DNA from: an uncultured Bacilli bacterium
Lineage (GTDB): Bacteria; Bacillota_I; Bacilli_A; RF39; UBA660
Assembly: GCA_934183705.1 (NCBI GenBank)
Contig: CAKPSW010000001.1
Coordinates: 1 to 46,571 of the forward strand
Reading direction: 5' to 3'
Length of the DNA stretch: 46,571 nt
Part shown: in pieces, positions 34,106 through 42,709 of the stretch
Numbering within the stretch: the first letter of the stretch is position 1
Layout of the letters: each line of letters opens with the position of its first letter
Notes under the pieces: generated by a model
Databases searched by the model: none
What the model was told of the DNA's origin: nothing
The model's input: the letters and a program-made list of their open reading frames with translations, nothing else
Program-made: the position numbers and the translations under genes

Positions 34106-34765
34106 ATGAATAAATATAAACTATTAATAATAATATGTTTTTTAATTTTAACTTTTCACTTACCAATTGCCACCGCTAAAGTAGGAGAGTTAAATCTATT
34201 AGGAAAAGTATTTGTCCTAGATGCCGGACACGGAGGAAGTGATTCAGGAGCTCAAAGTGGCCAAATAATAGAAAAAGAACTAAATTTAATTCTCGTAAAA
34301 AAACTAGAAAAAGAACTAACCACTCGTGGAGCAGTAGTATATCTAACAAGAGAAGAAGATAATGACCTATCAATAAAGACGACATATCGAAAAAGAAGTG
34401 ACTTGTACAATAGAGCAAAATATATAAATACCATAAAACCAGATATGTATATATCAATTCATCTAAACTCCACTACCACAAAAACTTGGAAAGGTCTAGA
34501 AGTATTCTATACCAATAAGAATATAAAAAACAAAGAAATAGCTAATCAAATAACAAATGATTTAAAGAAAAACATAAAAAACGTTCGAGAAATAAAAGAA
34601 GATAACACATACTATATGTATAAACACATAAAATATCCAGGAGTACTAATAGAAGCTGGTTTCATCTCTAATCCAGATGAAAATTATCTATTAAGACAAG
34701 AAAAATATCAAAATAAACTAATAACCCTATTAGCGGACTCCATCGAAAAATATTATCAAAAATAA
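34106..34765 (+). CDS. cwlD: N-acetylmuramoyl-L-alanine amidase, CwlD-like
   Basis: Amidase_3 zinc enzyme. 219 residues. Signal peptide (about 1-24, ending IATAKV), then zinc ligands His42 (DAGHGG), Glu56 (IIEKELN) and His119 (SIHLNS), and catalytic Glu183 (LIEAGFISN). No cell-wall-binding domain, so it is compact like CwlD, which makes muramic-delta-lactam in spore cortex. A general autolysin is possible, but size and the sporulation genes elsewhere favour CwlD. ATG at 34106 follows AGGTG. Confidence 0.87.
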   Translation: MNKYKLLIIICFLILTFHLPIATAKVGELNLLGKVFVLDAGHGGSDSGAQSGQIIEKELNLILVKKLEKELTTRGAVVYLTREEDNDLSIKTTYRKRSDLYNRAKYINTIKPDMYISIHLNSTTTKTWKGLEVFYTNKNIKNKEIANQITNDLKKNIKNVREIKEDNTYYMYKHIKYPGVLIEAGFISNPDENYLLRQEKYQNKLITLLADSIEKYYQK

Positions 34766-34819
34766 CAAAAACACTTTTCAAAAAAACAAAAAAAGTATAT
34801 ACTTATAATAGGTGATGAT

Positions 34820-35176
34820 ATGCAAAAAATATATCTAAAATATGATGAATATACTAAACCAGTAGAATGCGATTATGGTTTCATAAAAGAAATGATATAT
34901 CTAGGCTTTTTATATCCAATAAAGAAAAAGAACTATAAAATGTTCTATATCATGCTATTAACCGAAGTAGCAGTATCATCACTAATAATGACCTTTATAC
35001 CATTTAAAGTAGGAATTATAACCTGCATATTAATGTTACTCCTAACAAATACATTATTTGCGGCAAACTATAATATGATAGTAATAGAAGAATTGCTAAA
35101 AGAAGGATATGTACCAATGGATTACAAATCTTCTGAACTATTAATAAAAAAAGGAATATATTTTAAATTACAATAA
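34820..35176 (+). CDS. Two-helix membrane protein, DUF2628-like
   Basis: 118 residues: a cytoplasmic N-terminus, two hydrophobic helices (about 44-60 and 64-84), and a C-terminal tail with EELLKEGYVPMD, which resembles the tails of DUF2628 proteins that carry an inner-membrane pair. Function unknown. AGGTGA precedes the ATG, 55 nt after cwlD. Confidence 0.65.
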   Translation: MQKIYLKYDEYTKPVECDYGFIKEMIYLGFLYPIKKKNYKMFYIMLLTEVAVSSLIMTFIPFKVGIITCILMLLLTNTLFAANYNMIVIEELLKEGYVPMDYKSSELLIKKGIYFKLQ

Positions 35177-35286
35177 TTTAATTATTTTCTATATTTATAC
35201 CTTAATTATCCCATAATTAAATACTATAATGTTAAAGAAAGAAAGGTGAATATAGAAAAATAGAAAGAATAATGGGTGTTTAACAA

Positions 35287-36213
35287 ATGGAAAAAATATT
35301 TAAGACAATAAATGAACAAGTAAACATATTAAAAGACAAAGGATTAATAATTGAAGATGAATTAGAAACCAAAGAAATATTATTAAGAGAAAACTATTTC
35401 TTCATCATGGGCTATAGACATCTCTTTATGCGTACTGCAAATAAAGATAAATTCATATCTGGAACAACATTTAATGAAGTATATTCACTGTTTGAGTTTG
35501 ATAGAAATTTTAGAAATATAATTTTCAAAAATGTTCTAGTAATAGAAAATCAATTAAAATCAGTAATATCATATCAACTATCAAAGAAATATGGTTATAA
35601 AGAAAAAGAATATTTAAATCCTAAAAACTTTACTCAAGATCATGATAAAATAAAAAGAGTCCATGATTTAATAAATAAAATGAAAAGACAAATAAGAATA
35701 AATGCATCGAGTCATAATGCTACTATACATTATATGAATAATTATGGATACATACCATTATGGGTCTTAGTAAAAGTATTATCATTTGGTATTGTTTGTG
35801 AATTATATACCATATTAAAAAAGGAAGATCAAATAGAAATAGCAGAAATATTCAGCACAACGCCAGAAATATTACAAGATATTCTAATAATATTATCAAA
35901 TTATCGTAATCTTTGTGCCCATGAAGATATTGTCTTTGAACATAAAACAGAAAGAGTAATTCCCGATACAAAACATCATGAAAAGATGAATATACCAAAA
36001 ATGGATGGAGAGTATATATATGGCAAAAACGATTTATTCGCTGTAATAATAATATTTAAAATACTCCTAAATCCCAAAAATTTTCGCTTAATGATGAAAG
36101 AAATAGAATATGAAATAGAATTATTAGATGGTAGAATTGATACAATAGAAATAAATAAAGTTCTAGATCGAATGGGATTCCCAGAAGATTATATGAATAT
36201 AATAGGAGTGTGA
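35287..36213 (+). CDS. Abi_2 (AbiD/AbiF) family HEPN defence protein
   Basis: 308 residues. The family opening KILRENYFFIMGYRHLF-like stretch (about 30-46), LFEFDRNFRNIIFKNVLVIENQLKS and the HEPN RNase motif RNLCAH (207-212) identify the Abi_2 family, whose lactococcal members abort phage infection. It stands alone rather than in a toxin-antitoxin pair. The leader holds an inverted repeat TTTAATTAT/ATAATTAAA and only a weak GGGTG ribosome-binding site, so low expression is likely. Its stop codon overlaps the region just before htrA. Confidence 0.87.
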   Translation: MEKIFKTINEQVNILKDKGLIIEDELETKEILLRENYFFIMGYRHLFMRTANKDKFISGTTFNEVYSLFEFDRNFRNIIFKNVLVIENQLKSVISYQLSKKYGYKEKEYLNPKNFTQDHDKIKRVHDLINKMKRQIRINASSHNATIHYMNNYGYIPLWVLVKVLSFGIVCELYTILKKEDQIEIAEIFSTTPEILQDILIILSNYRNLCAHEDIVFEHKTERVIPDTKHHEKMNIPKMDGEYIYGKNDLFAVIIIFKILLNPKNFRLMMKEIEYEIELLDGRIDTIEINKVLDRMGFPEDYMNIIGV

Positions 36214-36218
36214 TAATA

Positions 36219-37331
36219 ATGAATAAAAAAACAAATAAAATAATAATTCCATTATTAGTTTTTCTAGCCTTTATTCTAGGAGCATCATGGTCGTACTTAG
36301 TAATAAACCAATTGAATAAAGGAACTATAGTGACAAGTGGTAACGGAGGTAGTTATACCATTAATGAAAACAGTATTTCAGCAGCAGTAGAAAAAGTATA
36401 TGATGCCACAGTAACAGTACAAACCTATAAAAATGGAACGGCAGTATCAACAGGTACAGGCTTTGTATATAAAAAAGAAGGATCAACAGCATATATTATG
36501 ACAAATAATCACGTTATATCTGGTGGTGATTCCGCTAAAGTAGTATTTAGTGATGGTTCATCGGCGGACACGCAAATATTAGGCGGGGAGACATATGCTG
36601 ATATAGCAGTACTTACAGTATCATCAGCAAGTATTAAGCAAGTAGCAACTATAGGAAACACAGAAAACATAAAATTAGGAGACACAACATTTGCCGTAGG
36701 AGCTCCACTTGGTGATACCTATAGCGGTACGGTAACAAAAGGAATACTATCTGGAAAAGATCGTTTAGTAGCAGTATCATTTTCAGGAACAACATCTGAT
36801 TATTACATGAAAGTATTACAAACAGACGCAGCTTTAAATCCTGGTAATAGTGGTGGGCCATTATGTAATGTTAATGGTGAAGTAATAGGAGTTAATTCAT
36901 TAAAATTAACTCAAGAAAGTACTACGACAAGTAAATACAGTGTAGAAGGAATGGGTTTTGCTATTCCTATAGAAGATGCCCTATCTTATGCTGGCATTAT
37001 CGAGGCAGGAAAAACAGTATCAAGGCCTTACCTAGGAGTAAGCATGTTAGATATAACAGATAGTTACTATTTATGGCAGGCAGGAATAAAAGTACCAAAA
37101 AATGTTACGGAAGGAGTAGCAATTTTAGAGGTAGTAGAATCATCTCCAGCAGCCAAAGCATCACTTCAAAAAGGTGACATAATAACAAAAATAGGAGATG
37201 AAAAAACATCTTCAGTAGCCAAATTAAGATATGAATTATATAAACACAATCCAGGTGACAAAATAAAAATAACATATAATAGAGATGGTAAAGAAAATAC
37301 TACAGAAATAACTCTTGAAGAATCAAAATAA
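36219..37331 (+). CDS. htrA: HtrA/DegP-like membrane-anchored serine protease
   Basis: Quality-control protease outside the membrane. 370 residues: N-terminal anchor (7-30), trypsin-like domain with His98 (TNNHVISGG), Asp128 (TYADIAVL) and Ser211 (LNPGNSGGPL), and one PDZ domain (about 272-366, RPYLGVSM, GVAILEVVESSPAAKA, GDIITKIGDE). ATG at 36219 is preferred over the GTG at 36210, because GGAGTG then has normal spacing. It is followed by its own terminator and then tandem-hairpin copy D. Confidence 0.94.
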   Translation: MNKKTNKIIIPLLVFLAFILGASWSYLVINQLNKGTIVTSGNGGSYTINENSISAAVEKVYDATVTVQTYKNGTAVSTGTGFVYKKEGSTAYIMTNNHVISGGDSAKVVFSDGSSADTQILGGETYADIAVLTVSSASIKQVATIGNTENIKLGDTTFAVGAPLGDTYSGTVTKGILSGKDRLVAVSFSGTTSDYYMKVLQTDAALNPGNSGGPLCNVNGEVIGVNSLKLTQESTTTSKYSVEGMGFAIPIEDALSYAGIIEAGKTVSRPYLGVSMLDITDSYYLWQAGIKVPKNVTEGVAILEVVESSPAAKASLQKGDIITKIGDEKTSSVAKLRYELYKHNPGDKIKITYNRDGKENTTEITLEESK

Positions 37332-37356
37332 TCTAGATTAATTCTAGATTTTTTTC
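37330..37356 (+). terminator. Intrinsic terminator of htrA
   Basis: AATCTAGA and TCTAGATT pair across 5 nt and lead into a T7 run. It lies before, and is separate from, hairpin element D. Confidence 0.88.
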
Positions 37357-37362
37357 TTTTTG

Positions 37363-37430
37363 CCCCCCAAGCCTTCTAAAACAGAAGTCTTGAAGGGTGG
37401 TAAAAAGCCAAATATCTTTGTCTTTTTACC
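37363..37430. other. Tandem-hairpin element, copy D (GCC/GTC family), no box
   Basis: Hairpin 1 (37363-37397): stem CCCCCCAAG/CTTGAAGGG (with G-T pairs) and core GCC...GTC. Hairpin 2 (37399-37430): GGTAAAAAG/CTTTTTACC and core GCC...GTC. Inside the core the stems continue (TTCT/AGAA and AAA/TTT), so the C-T pair is an internal mismatch in a longer helix. The box found in copies A-C is missing. This copy lies directly after a complete htrA terminator. Confidence 0.68.
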
Positions 37431-37507
37431 AAACAATATTTATATATACACCTAATAAACATTTTTAAATAATACAAAATAATAATGTAAAAAAGAATAT
37501 AAAACTA

Positions 37508-37537
37508 TTGTATTTTATCTATATTATTTGTTATAAT
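37508..37537 (+). promoter_or_regulatory. Promoter for the tsaE operon
   Basis: TTGTAT, 18 nt, TATAAT, 16-25 nt before the possible GTG starts. Confidence 0.55.
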
Positions 37538-37553
37538 AAAGGAGAAAAGAAAG

Positions 37554-38012
37554 GTGAGAAAAGTGGAAGAATATAAAATAACAGTACGTAGTGAAAAAGA
37601 AACAATAACCCTAGCGCAAAATATTGAATCAGAAAAATTTCCTAATATGGTAATATGCCTAAATGGAGATTTAGGAAGTGGCAAAACAGTATTTTCAAAA
37701 GGATTCGCTCAAGCAATGGCAATTGATGATATAACATCTCCAACCTTTACAATAATAAAAGAATATACAGGAGAATTACCACTATATCATATGGATGTAT
37801 ATCGCTTAGAAGATTCAAACGAAAATATTGGTATAGAAGAGTATTTTGATAAAGGTGGAGTAACAATAATAGAATGGGCTAATATAATAAAAGATATACT
37901 TCCAGAAGAAAGATTAGATATAACATTTAAAATAGTAGGAGAAAACACAAGACTAATAATACTATCACCACATGGTGAAAAATATGTAAATATTTGTGAG
38001 GCAATAATATGA
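37554..38012 (+). CDS. tsaE: tRNA t6A biosynthesis ATPase TsaE
   Basis: ATPase that supports TsaB-TsaD in making N6-threonylcarbamoyladenosine at tRNA position 37. 152 residues. P-loop GDLGSGKTVF (about 38-47), SPTFTIIKEY, YHMDVYRLED and EYF-type motifs match the family. The start is GTG; a second in-frame GTG at 37563 has AAGGTGA at good spacing and may be the true start. It overlaps tsaB by 4 nt. Confidence 0.95.
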   Translation: MRKVEEYKITVRSEKETITLAQNIESEKFPNMVICLNGDLGSGKTVFSKGFAQAMAIDDITSPTFTIIKEYTGELPLYHMDVYRLEDSNENIGIEEYFDKGGVTIIEWANIIKDILPEERLDITFKIVGENTRLIILSPHGEKYVNICEAII

Positions 38013-38593
38013 TAAGCCTATTTATAGATACAACTTTAAGTGATGTATCTATTGCCCTACTAAAAGACGACAAATTATTATCACAAATACATAACAACAT
38101 ACCAGGACAACACTCAATATATGTAACAAAATATATTGAAGATATAATAAAAGATAATAACTTATCCCCAAAAGATGTTGATGAAATAATCGTAGTAAAT
38201 GGTCCAGGCTCATTTACTGGTATAAGAATAGGAGTAACTATAGCTAAAATATTTGCCTATATAAGAAAAATAAGAATAATATCAATAAGTTCATTAAAAG
38301 CAAGAGCAATTGGTAATAAAGGAGAATATATATTATCAACTATAGATGCCAAACACGATAATTATTATATAGGATTATATGATAAAGAATATAATAAAAT
38401 AACTGAAGAATTTATGGATATTACCAAAGTGGAAGAATTAGTTAAAAAATATAAACCACTACAAGTAAATGAAAAAAATAAGTATCATATTGAGGAAATA
38501 ATAAAGTATACCAAAAAATTACCAAGTGAAAACCCTCATGCGGTAAATCCAGAATACTTAAAATTACCAGAAGCAATGGAGAAAAAATGTTAA
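38009..38593 (+). CDS. tsaB: tRNA t6A biosynthesis protein TsaB
   Basis: Inactive ASKHA-fold partner that scaffolds TsaD. 194 residues, slightly short. FIDTTLSDVSIALL (5-18) and NGPGSFTGIRIGVTIAK (about 64-80) are the family signatures. Overlaps tsaE by 4 nt and rimI by 7 nt, so the operon is tightly coupled. Confidence 0.94.
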   Translation: MISLFIDTTLSDVSIALLKDDKLLSQIHNNIPGQHSIYVTKYIEDIIKDNNLSPKDVDEIIVVNGPGSFTGIRIGVTIAKIFAYIRKIRIISISSLKARAIGNKGEYILSTIDAKHDNYYIGLYDKEYNKITEEFMDITKVEELVKKYKPLQVNEKNKYHIEEIIKYTKKLPSENPHAVNPEYLKLPEAMEKKC

Positions 38594-38940
38594 AAGAAAC
38601 TAAATTAGAAAATATAAGCCCCTTTGCCTATGAAGTAAACTATATAGAAGAAGATAAAATATTAGGAACACTAAAATACTCTATCATATATGATAGAATG
38701 GAAATAGATAACATTTTAGTAGAACCATCTCATCGCAGTAAAGGTATAGGAAACAAATTAATGAGCTATTTAGTATCTATAGCTATAGAAAATAGAGTAG
38801 AAAACATAACATTAGAAGTAAGAGTAAGTAATAAAGTAGCAATAAACCTTTATAAAAAATTTAACTTTAGAGAAGTAGCAATACGCAAATATTACTATGG
38901 AGATGAAGACGCAATATTAATGGAAAAGCAGGTGATGTAA
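38587..38940 (+). CDS. rimI: GNAT N-acetyltransferase, RimI-like
   Basis: 117 residues, shorter than the usual 145-150; the N-terminal beta-alpha segment is reduced. The acetyl-CoA motif reads VEPSHRSKGIGNKLMSYL (about 48-65), followed by LEVRVSNKVAINLYKKFNF and the RimI-like end YYYGDEDAILMEK. RimI acetylates the N-terminus of ribosomal protein bS18, and its gene often lies between tsaB and tsaD as here. The next gene begins directly after the stop codon. Confidence 0.85.
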   Translation: MLKETKLENISPFAYEVNYIEEDKILGTLKYSIIYDRMEIDNILVEPSHRSKGIGNKLMSYLVSIAIENRVENITLEVRVSNKVAINLYKKFNFREVAIRKYYYGDEDAILMEKQVM

Positions 38941-39954
38941 ATGAAAGATATGTATATACTTGCCATAGAATCAAGCTGTGATGAAACAAGCATGAGTATT
39001 ATAAAAAATGGTAGTGAAGAAATAGCAACAGTAGTATTAAGCCAAATAGATATCCATAAAAACTATGGTGGCGTAGTACCAGAAATAGCAAGCCGTAATC
39101 ATATAGAAAATATAACAATAGTATTAGATGAAATATTAAATAAAGCAAATATACCACTAGAAGACATAGATGCCATCGGAGTAACTTATGGTCCTGGTCT
39201 AATAGGAAGTTTATTAATTGGTGTGCAAGCCGCTAAAACAATAGCCCTAGTAACAGGTAAACCACTAATACCAGTGCATCATATAGCAGGTCATATCTAT
39301 GCTAACAATCTAGAAAAAAGATTAAAATTTCCATTAATAGCCCTAGTAGTATCAGGTGGTCATAGTGAATTAATTTATATGAAAGAAGACTATTCATTTG
39401 AAAGAATCGGTGGTACTTTAGATGATGCTGTAGGAGAATGTTACGATAAAGTAGGAAAAGTAATTGGCCTTCCATATCCAGGAGGTCCAAAAGTAGATAA
39501 ATTAGCTCATGAAGGAAAAGATGCATATGACCTTCCATATCCATTAGATGATAAAAGTTATAATTTTAGTTTTAGTGGTATAAAATCAGCAGTAATAAAC
39601 TTAGTTCACAACGAAACACAAAGAGGAAACAAAATCAATAAAGAAAATTTATGTACTACTTTTCAAAATAGAGTAGTAACAATATTAACCAAGAAAACTA
39701 TGCATGCATTAAAAGAATATAATGTTAAAAATCTTATCGTAGCAGGCGGAGTATCCGCTAATGTTGGCTTAAGAGAATCATTAGAAGAAGCATGCCAAAA
39801 AGAAAAAATAAATCTTTCAATACCAAGAATGAGCTATTGTACAGATAATGCCGCAATGATAGGAGCAGCAGCCTACTATGCATACAAAAAAGGTATTATA
39901 GCGGATCAAACCCTAACAGCTATGGCAACAGATACATTATATAAATATAAGTAA
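38941..39954 (+). CDS. tsaD: tRNA N6-adenosine threonylcarbamoyltransferase TsaD
   Basis: Catalytic subunit of the t6A complex. 337 residues. ESSCDETSMSI (about 9-19) opens the ASKHA fold; GGVVPEIASRNHIENI, HHIAGHIYAN with metal-binding His residues, VSGGHSELIY and GGVSANVGLRE are TsaD signatures. AGGTGAT upstream overlaps the end of rimI. Essential in most bacteria. Confidence 0.97.
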   Translation: MKDMYILAIESSCDETSMSIIKNGSEEIATVVLSQIDIHKNYGGVVPEIASRNHIENITIVLDEILNKANIPLEDIDAIGVTYGPGLIGSLLIGVQAAKTIALVTGKPLIPVHHIAGHIYANNLEKRLKFPLIALVVSGGHSELIYMKEDYSFERIGGTLDDAVGECYDKVGKVIGLPYPGGPKVDKLAHEGKDAYDLPYPLDDKSYNFSFSGIKSAVINLVHNETQRGNKINKENLCTTFQNRVVTILTKKTMHALKEYNVKNLIVAGGVSANVGLRESLEEACQKEKINLSIPRMSYCTDNAAMIGAAAYYAYKKGIIADQTLTAMATDTLYKYK

Positions 39955-39975
39955 GTGTTTATCACTTATTTTTTT
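39952..39975 (+). terminator. Intrinsic terminator of the tsaE-tsaB-rimI-tsaD operon
   Basis: TAAGTG and CACTTA pair across TTTAT and run into T7. It includes the tsaD stop region. Confidence 0.8.
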
Positions 39976-40056
39976 ATTTTATAGAACTTTTTATAAAAAA
40001 GTGTAACATATGATTGATTTCTCTAGAATTTTATAGAAGTTTTTAGTTTTACCCTA

Positions 40057-40085
40057 TTGCATAAAGAAAAAAAATAATGTATAAT
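40057..40085 (+). promoter_or_regulatory. Promoter for the MucBP-like surface protein gene
   Basis: TTGCAT, 17 nt, TATAAT, about 34 nt before the start. Confidence 0.75.
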
Positions 40086-40118
40086 GTAATTATCATAGGA
40101 TAGGAGGAAAATAAAATA

Positions 40119-41264
40119 ATGAAAAATAAAATCTACAAAAAAGTAGGATTACTAAGTATATCAGCATTAGTAGCACTATCATTTTCTGCACAAGTAAAAG
40201 CAGAACAAGAATGTAAAGAAGTTGAAAAGACAAACTATTACCTTTTTAGTGGAATTCATGACGAATCGGAGCTTAGCGAGATTAGTGATACTGCAATAGT
40301 TACATATAATGGAACGTTTTTTCCGAGTTTACCAAAAGATGCGACAATTTCAAATAAAACTAGAGTATGTTTATCAACTGATGAAGATACAAATAATTGC
40401 TCAAATGATGGCTTTGACTTAGAAAAATTCTATCAAACTTACAAAAAAGTGTTAACAGCACATGCCGCAAATAAAACAGCAACAGAAATTAATTTCGTTG
40501 CAAGTTATGCATTAGTATCAAAAGATGGTAAAATTCAAAATAAGACACAGGAAGACTTTGCTTATTATTTATCAGATGAATCAAACTCAAATATAACATA
40601 TTATCTACATAATTATTGGTTTAAAAGTGATGAAAAAAACCAAGTAAGGTCAGAACCATCTAATGACATCGTAAGATATCAGGGAATAGAAGACAAAAAT
40701 TTAATAGGTGCTGCAGTAATTCCACAAAAAACTTCTATTTCAGCACCAGATGCGGCAGGCACAGAAGCTATAGTGTTTTATATAACAAGAACAATTGTTA
40801 AAGATGATTTGAAAGGTAAAACTGCTTATGCACTAGTTGAGAAAAACGATACAAAGAAATATCTAACGCCTGCAATATATAAATTAACTTATACAGTAAA
40901 TGAATGTAGTGATAAGCCTGATCCAACACCAGAAAAGAAATTTGAGGCTACTATAAAATATGTTGATAAAGATACAGGAAAAGATGTACACGATCCTTAT
41001 AATGAAAAAGACTTAAATAATGGACACAAAAAAACAGTAGATTCACCAGATGTAGAAGGATGTAAATTAGTAAATAAAGATGAAGCACAAGTTAGTTATG
41101 TAATAAATAATGATGACTTCGAAAAAATCGTCGAGTACAGTTGTGAAGTAGCAGATCCTGGAAAAACAGGCAATGTTCTAATATTTGTTGCTTGGGTAGT
41201 AGGACTAAGTGCTCTAGGATACTCAGTATACTGGTTTAAGAAAAATAAACAAGAAGAAGTTTAA
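40119..41264 (+). CDS. Cell-surface protein with MucBP-like domain and C-terminal anchor
   Basis: 381 residues. Signal peptide (1-28, cut near VKAEQ). Residues 30-265 form an unrecognised extracellular domain with several Cys. Residues about 275-345 (KKFEATIKYVDKDTGKDV...) fit the MucBP/adhesin repeat. The C-terminus has DPGKTGN, a hydrophobic helix (about 350-370) and KKNKQEE, an arrangement like a sortase signal, although DPGKTG is not a canonical LPxTG. AGGAGG precedes the ATG. Likely an adhesin; sortase attachment is uncertain. Confidence 0.82.
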   Translation: MKNKIYKKVGLLSISALVALSFSAQVKAEQECKEVEKTNYYLFSGIHDESELSEISDTAIVTYNGTFFPSLPKDATISNKTRVCLSTDEDTNNCSNDGFDLEKFYQTYKKVLTAHAANKTATEINFVASYALVSKDGKIQNKTQEDFAYYLSDESNSNITYYLHNYWFKSDEKNQVRSEPSNDIVRYQGIEDKNLIGAAVIPQKTSISAPDAAGTEAIVFYITRTIVKDDLKGKTAYALVEKNDTKKYLTPAIYKLTYTVNECSDKPDPTPEKKFEATIKYVDKDTGKDVHDPYNEKDLNNGHKKTVDSPDVEGCKLVNKDEAQVSYVINNDDFEKIVEYSCEVADPGKTGNVLIFVAWVVGLSALGYSVYWFKKNKQEEV

Positions 41265-41275
41265 TAAATAAAACC

Positions 41276-41315
41276 CAAAAAGATTATAAAAAATTATAAT
41301 CTTTTTTCTTTTTGG
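41276..41315 (+). terminator. Strong intrinsic terminator after the surface protein gene
   Basis: AAAAAGATTATAA and TTATAATCTTTTT pair across a short A loop, with outer CC/GG pairing. It separates the surface protein from the lysis pair. Confidence 0.87.
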
Positions 41316-41382
41316 ACATTCACTATTACAAGGCGCTCATTTCTATCATAAAATAAAGTGATTATGAATAGAGGTGAAAAAA

Positions 41383-41682
41383 ATGGAATTCATAAATCAT
41401 AATACAGAATTAATGATTACATTGTTAACAATGATCGTTAGCTGGATATTAGGATTTATCGCCAAAAGATGCCCTTATGTAAATAATAATCTCATCATAA
41501 TACAAAATATTATAGTGGGTCTCTTAGTTTCAATATTATATTTCATAATAACAAAAGATTTCAACTTAGCAATATCGTTAAGTGGCGTTTTTGCAGAAAC
41601 AGGATACAATCTTATTCATAATATAGAAAAATTAATTAAGGAGGGTAATAATGGTACCAATAGTGAAAATGATAGTGCCTGA
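41383..41682 (+). CDS. Phage-type holin
   Basis: 99 residues with membrane helices at about 10-26 and 38-58, a third weakly hydrophobic segment (66-80, LAISLSGVFAETGYNLIHNI) and a polar C-terminus. Size, topology and the AETGYNL stretch fit holins of Gram-positive phages. It overlaps the downstream amidase by 32 nt in another frame, the standard holin-endolysin arrangement. The ATG follows AGAGGTG; an in-frame GTG at 41374 lies within that site. Confidence 0.8.
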   Translation: MEFINHNTELMITLLTMIVSWILGFIAKRCPYVNNNLIIIQNIIVGLLVSILYFIITKDFNLAISLSGVFAETGYNLIHNIEKLIKEGNNGTNSENDSA

Positions 41683-42595
41683 GAATAGGTACTATCTAAA
41701 ATGCCCTTATGAAATGACACCTACTCGTATTGTAGTACATAATACCGCTAATGATGCTTCTGCTAGAAATGAAATAGCATACATGACAAATAATGACTAC
41801 GAAACATCTTTCCACTATGCTGTTGATGACAAAGAAATAGTACAAGGTCTACCTGAAAATAGAAATGGATGGCATGCATCTGATGGTAATGGCAAAGGAA
41901 ATAGAGAAGGTATAGCTATTGAAATCTGTTACTCATTATCTGGTGGAGAAAGATTCATAAAAGCAGAAAAAAATGCCGTAGACTTAATCGTAGATATATT
42001 AAATAGATATAATTGGAACATAGATAAAGTAACAAAACATCAGGATTACACTAATAAATATTGTCCTCATAGAACATTAGATATGGGTTGGAATAGATTT
42101 CTAAATATGATAAAAGAAAAATTAAATGAAACTAGAGAAAGACCATTTATAATAGGAGATATAATATATAATACTACAGATTTATATTTACATGAAACAG
42201 CAGGTTATGGTGGCAAATCAATGTTATTAGCCAAAGGTACTAAAGGCGTAGTAAAAAAATACCATTACAATAACAGCCTATACATGGCATTAGGAGATAC
42301 AACTTCATATTATGATGCAGCTTGGACAAATGAATTTGAAAAGTTTACAAAAGAAGTCCCAAAAGAAGACAAACCTATAGTTCGAGAAGAAAATAAAGAA
42401 ACAAATACAAAAGACGATAAAAAAGAAGAAAGCAACGATAACAAAGTCCAAGAGGAAAATAAAGATACAACAAAAGAAGAAAATAAAGAGACAGAAGAAC
42501 TACCAGATAATCAAGATAAAAGAGTAAATGCCTTACTTTGGTTAGTAGATAAAATAATATTATTCATAAAACAAGTATTCAGAAAGAGGAAATAA
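41651..42595 (+). CDS. Endolysin-like N-acetylmuramoyl-L-alanine amidase with C-terminal membrane segment
   Basis: 314 residues. Amidase_2 domain (1-160) with zinc ligands His30 (VVHNTAN), His130 (KHQDY) and Cys138 (KYCPHR). A small SH3-like region (about 165-240, DLYLHETAGYGGKSMLL...GVVKKYHYNNSLYMALGD) may bind wall. A low-complexity Lys/Glu/Asn/Thr linker with repeated EENKE(T/D)T units (about 245-290) leads to LLWLVDKIILFIKQVF and RKRK, a membrane-active or anchoring end unusual for endolysins. No signal peptide, so release needs the holin. AAGGAGG upstream. Confidence 0.88.
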   Translation: MVPIVKMIVPENRYYLKCPYEMTPTRIVVHNTANDASARNEIAYMTNNDYETSFHYAVDDKEIVQGLPENRNGWHASDGNGKGNREGIAIEICYSLSGGERFIKAEKNAVDLIVDILNRYNWNIDKVTKHQDYTNKYCPHRTLDMGWNRFLNMIKEKLNETRERPFIIGDIIYNTTDLYLHETAGYGGKSMLLAKGTKGVVKKYHYNNSLYMALGDTTSYYDAAWTNEFEKFTKEVPKEDKPIVREENKETNTKDDKKEESNDNKVQEENKDTTKEENKETEELPDNQDKRVNALLWLVDKIILFIKQVFRKRK

Positions 42596-42615
42596 CACTC
42601 CTCTTTATTTATTTT
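42583..42615 (+). terminator. Probable intrinsic terminator of the holin-amidase pair
   Basis: AAAGAGGA and TCCTCTTT pair across an 8-nt loop that includes the amidase stop codon; an interrupted T-rich tail follows. Confidence 0.7.
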
Positions 42616-42709
42616 ATATTTCTTCATAAAAATAAATAAAAAATATTACCATCTATACTTCACTATCTTATTAAAGTATGATAAAATTAAAAAGAAAGAT
42701 GGTGACATA

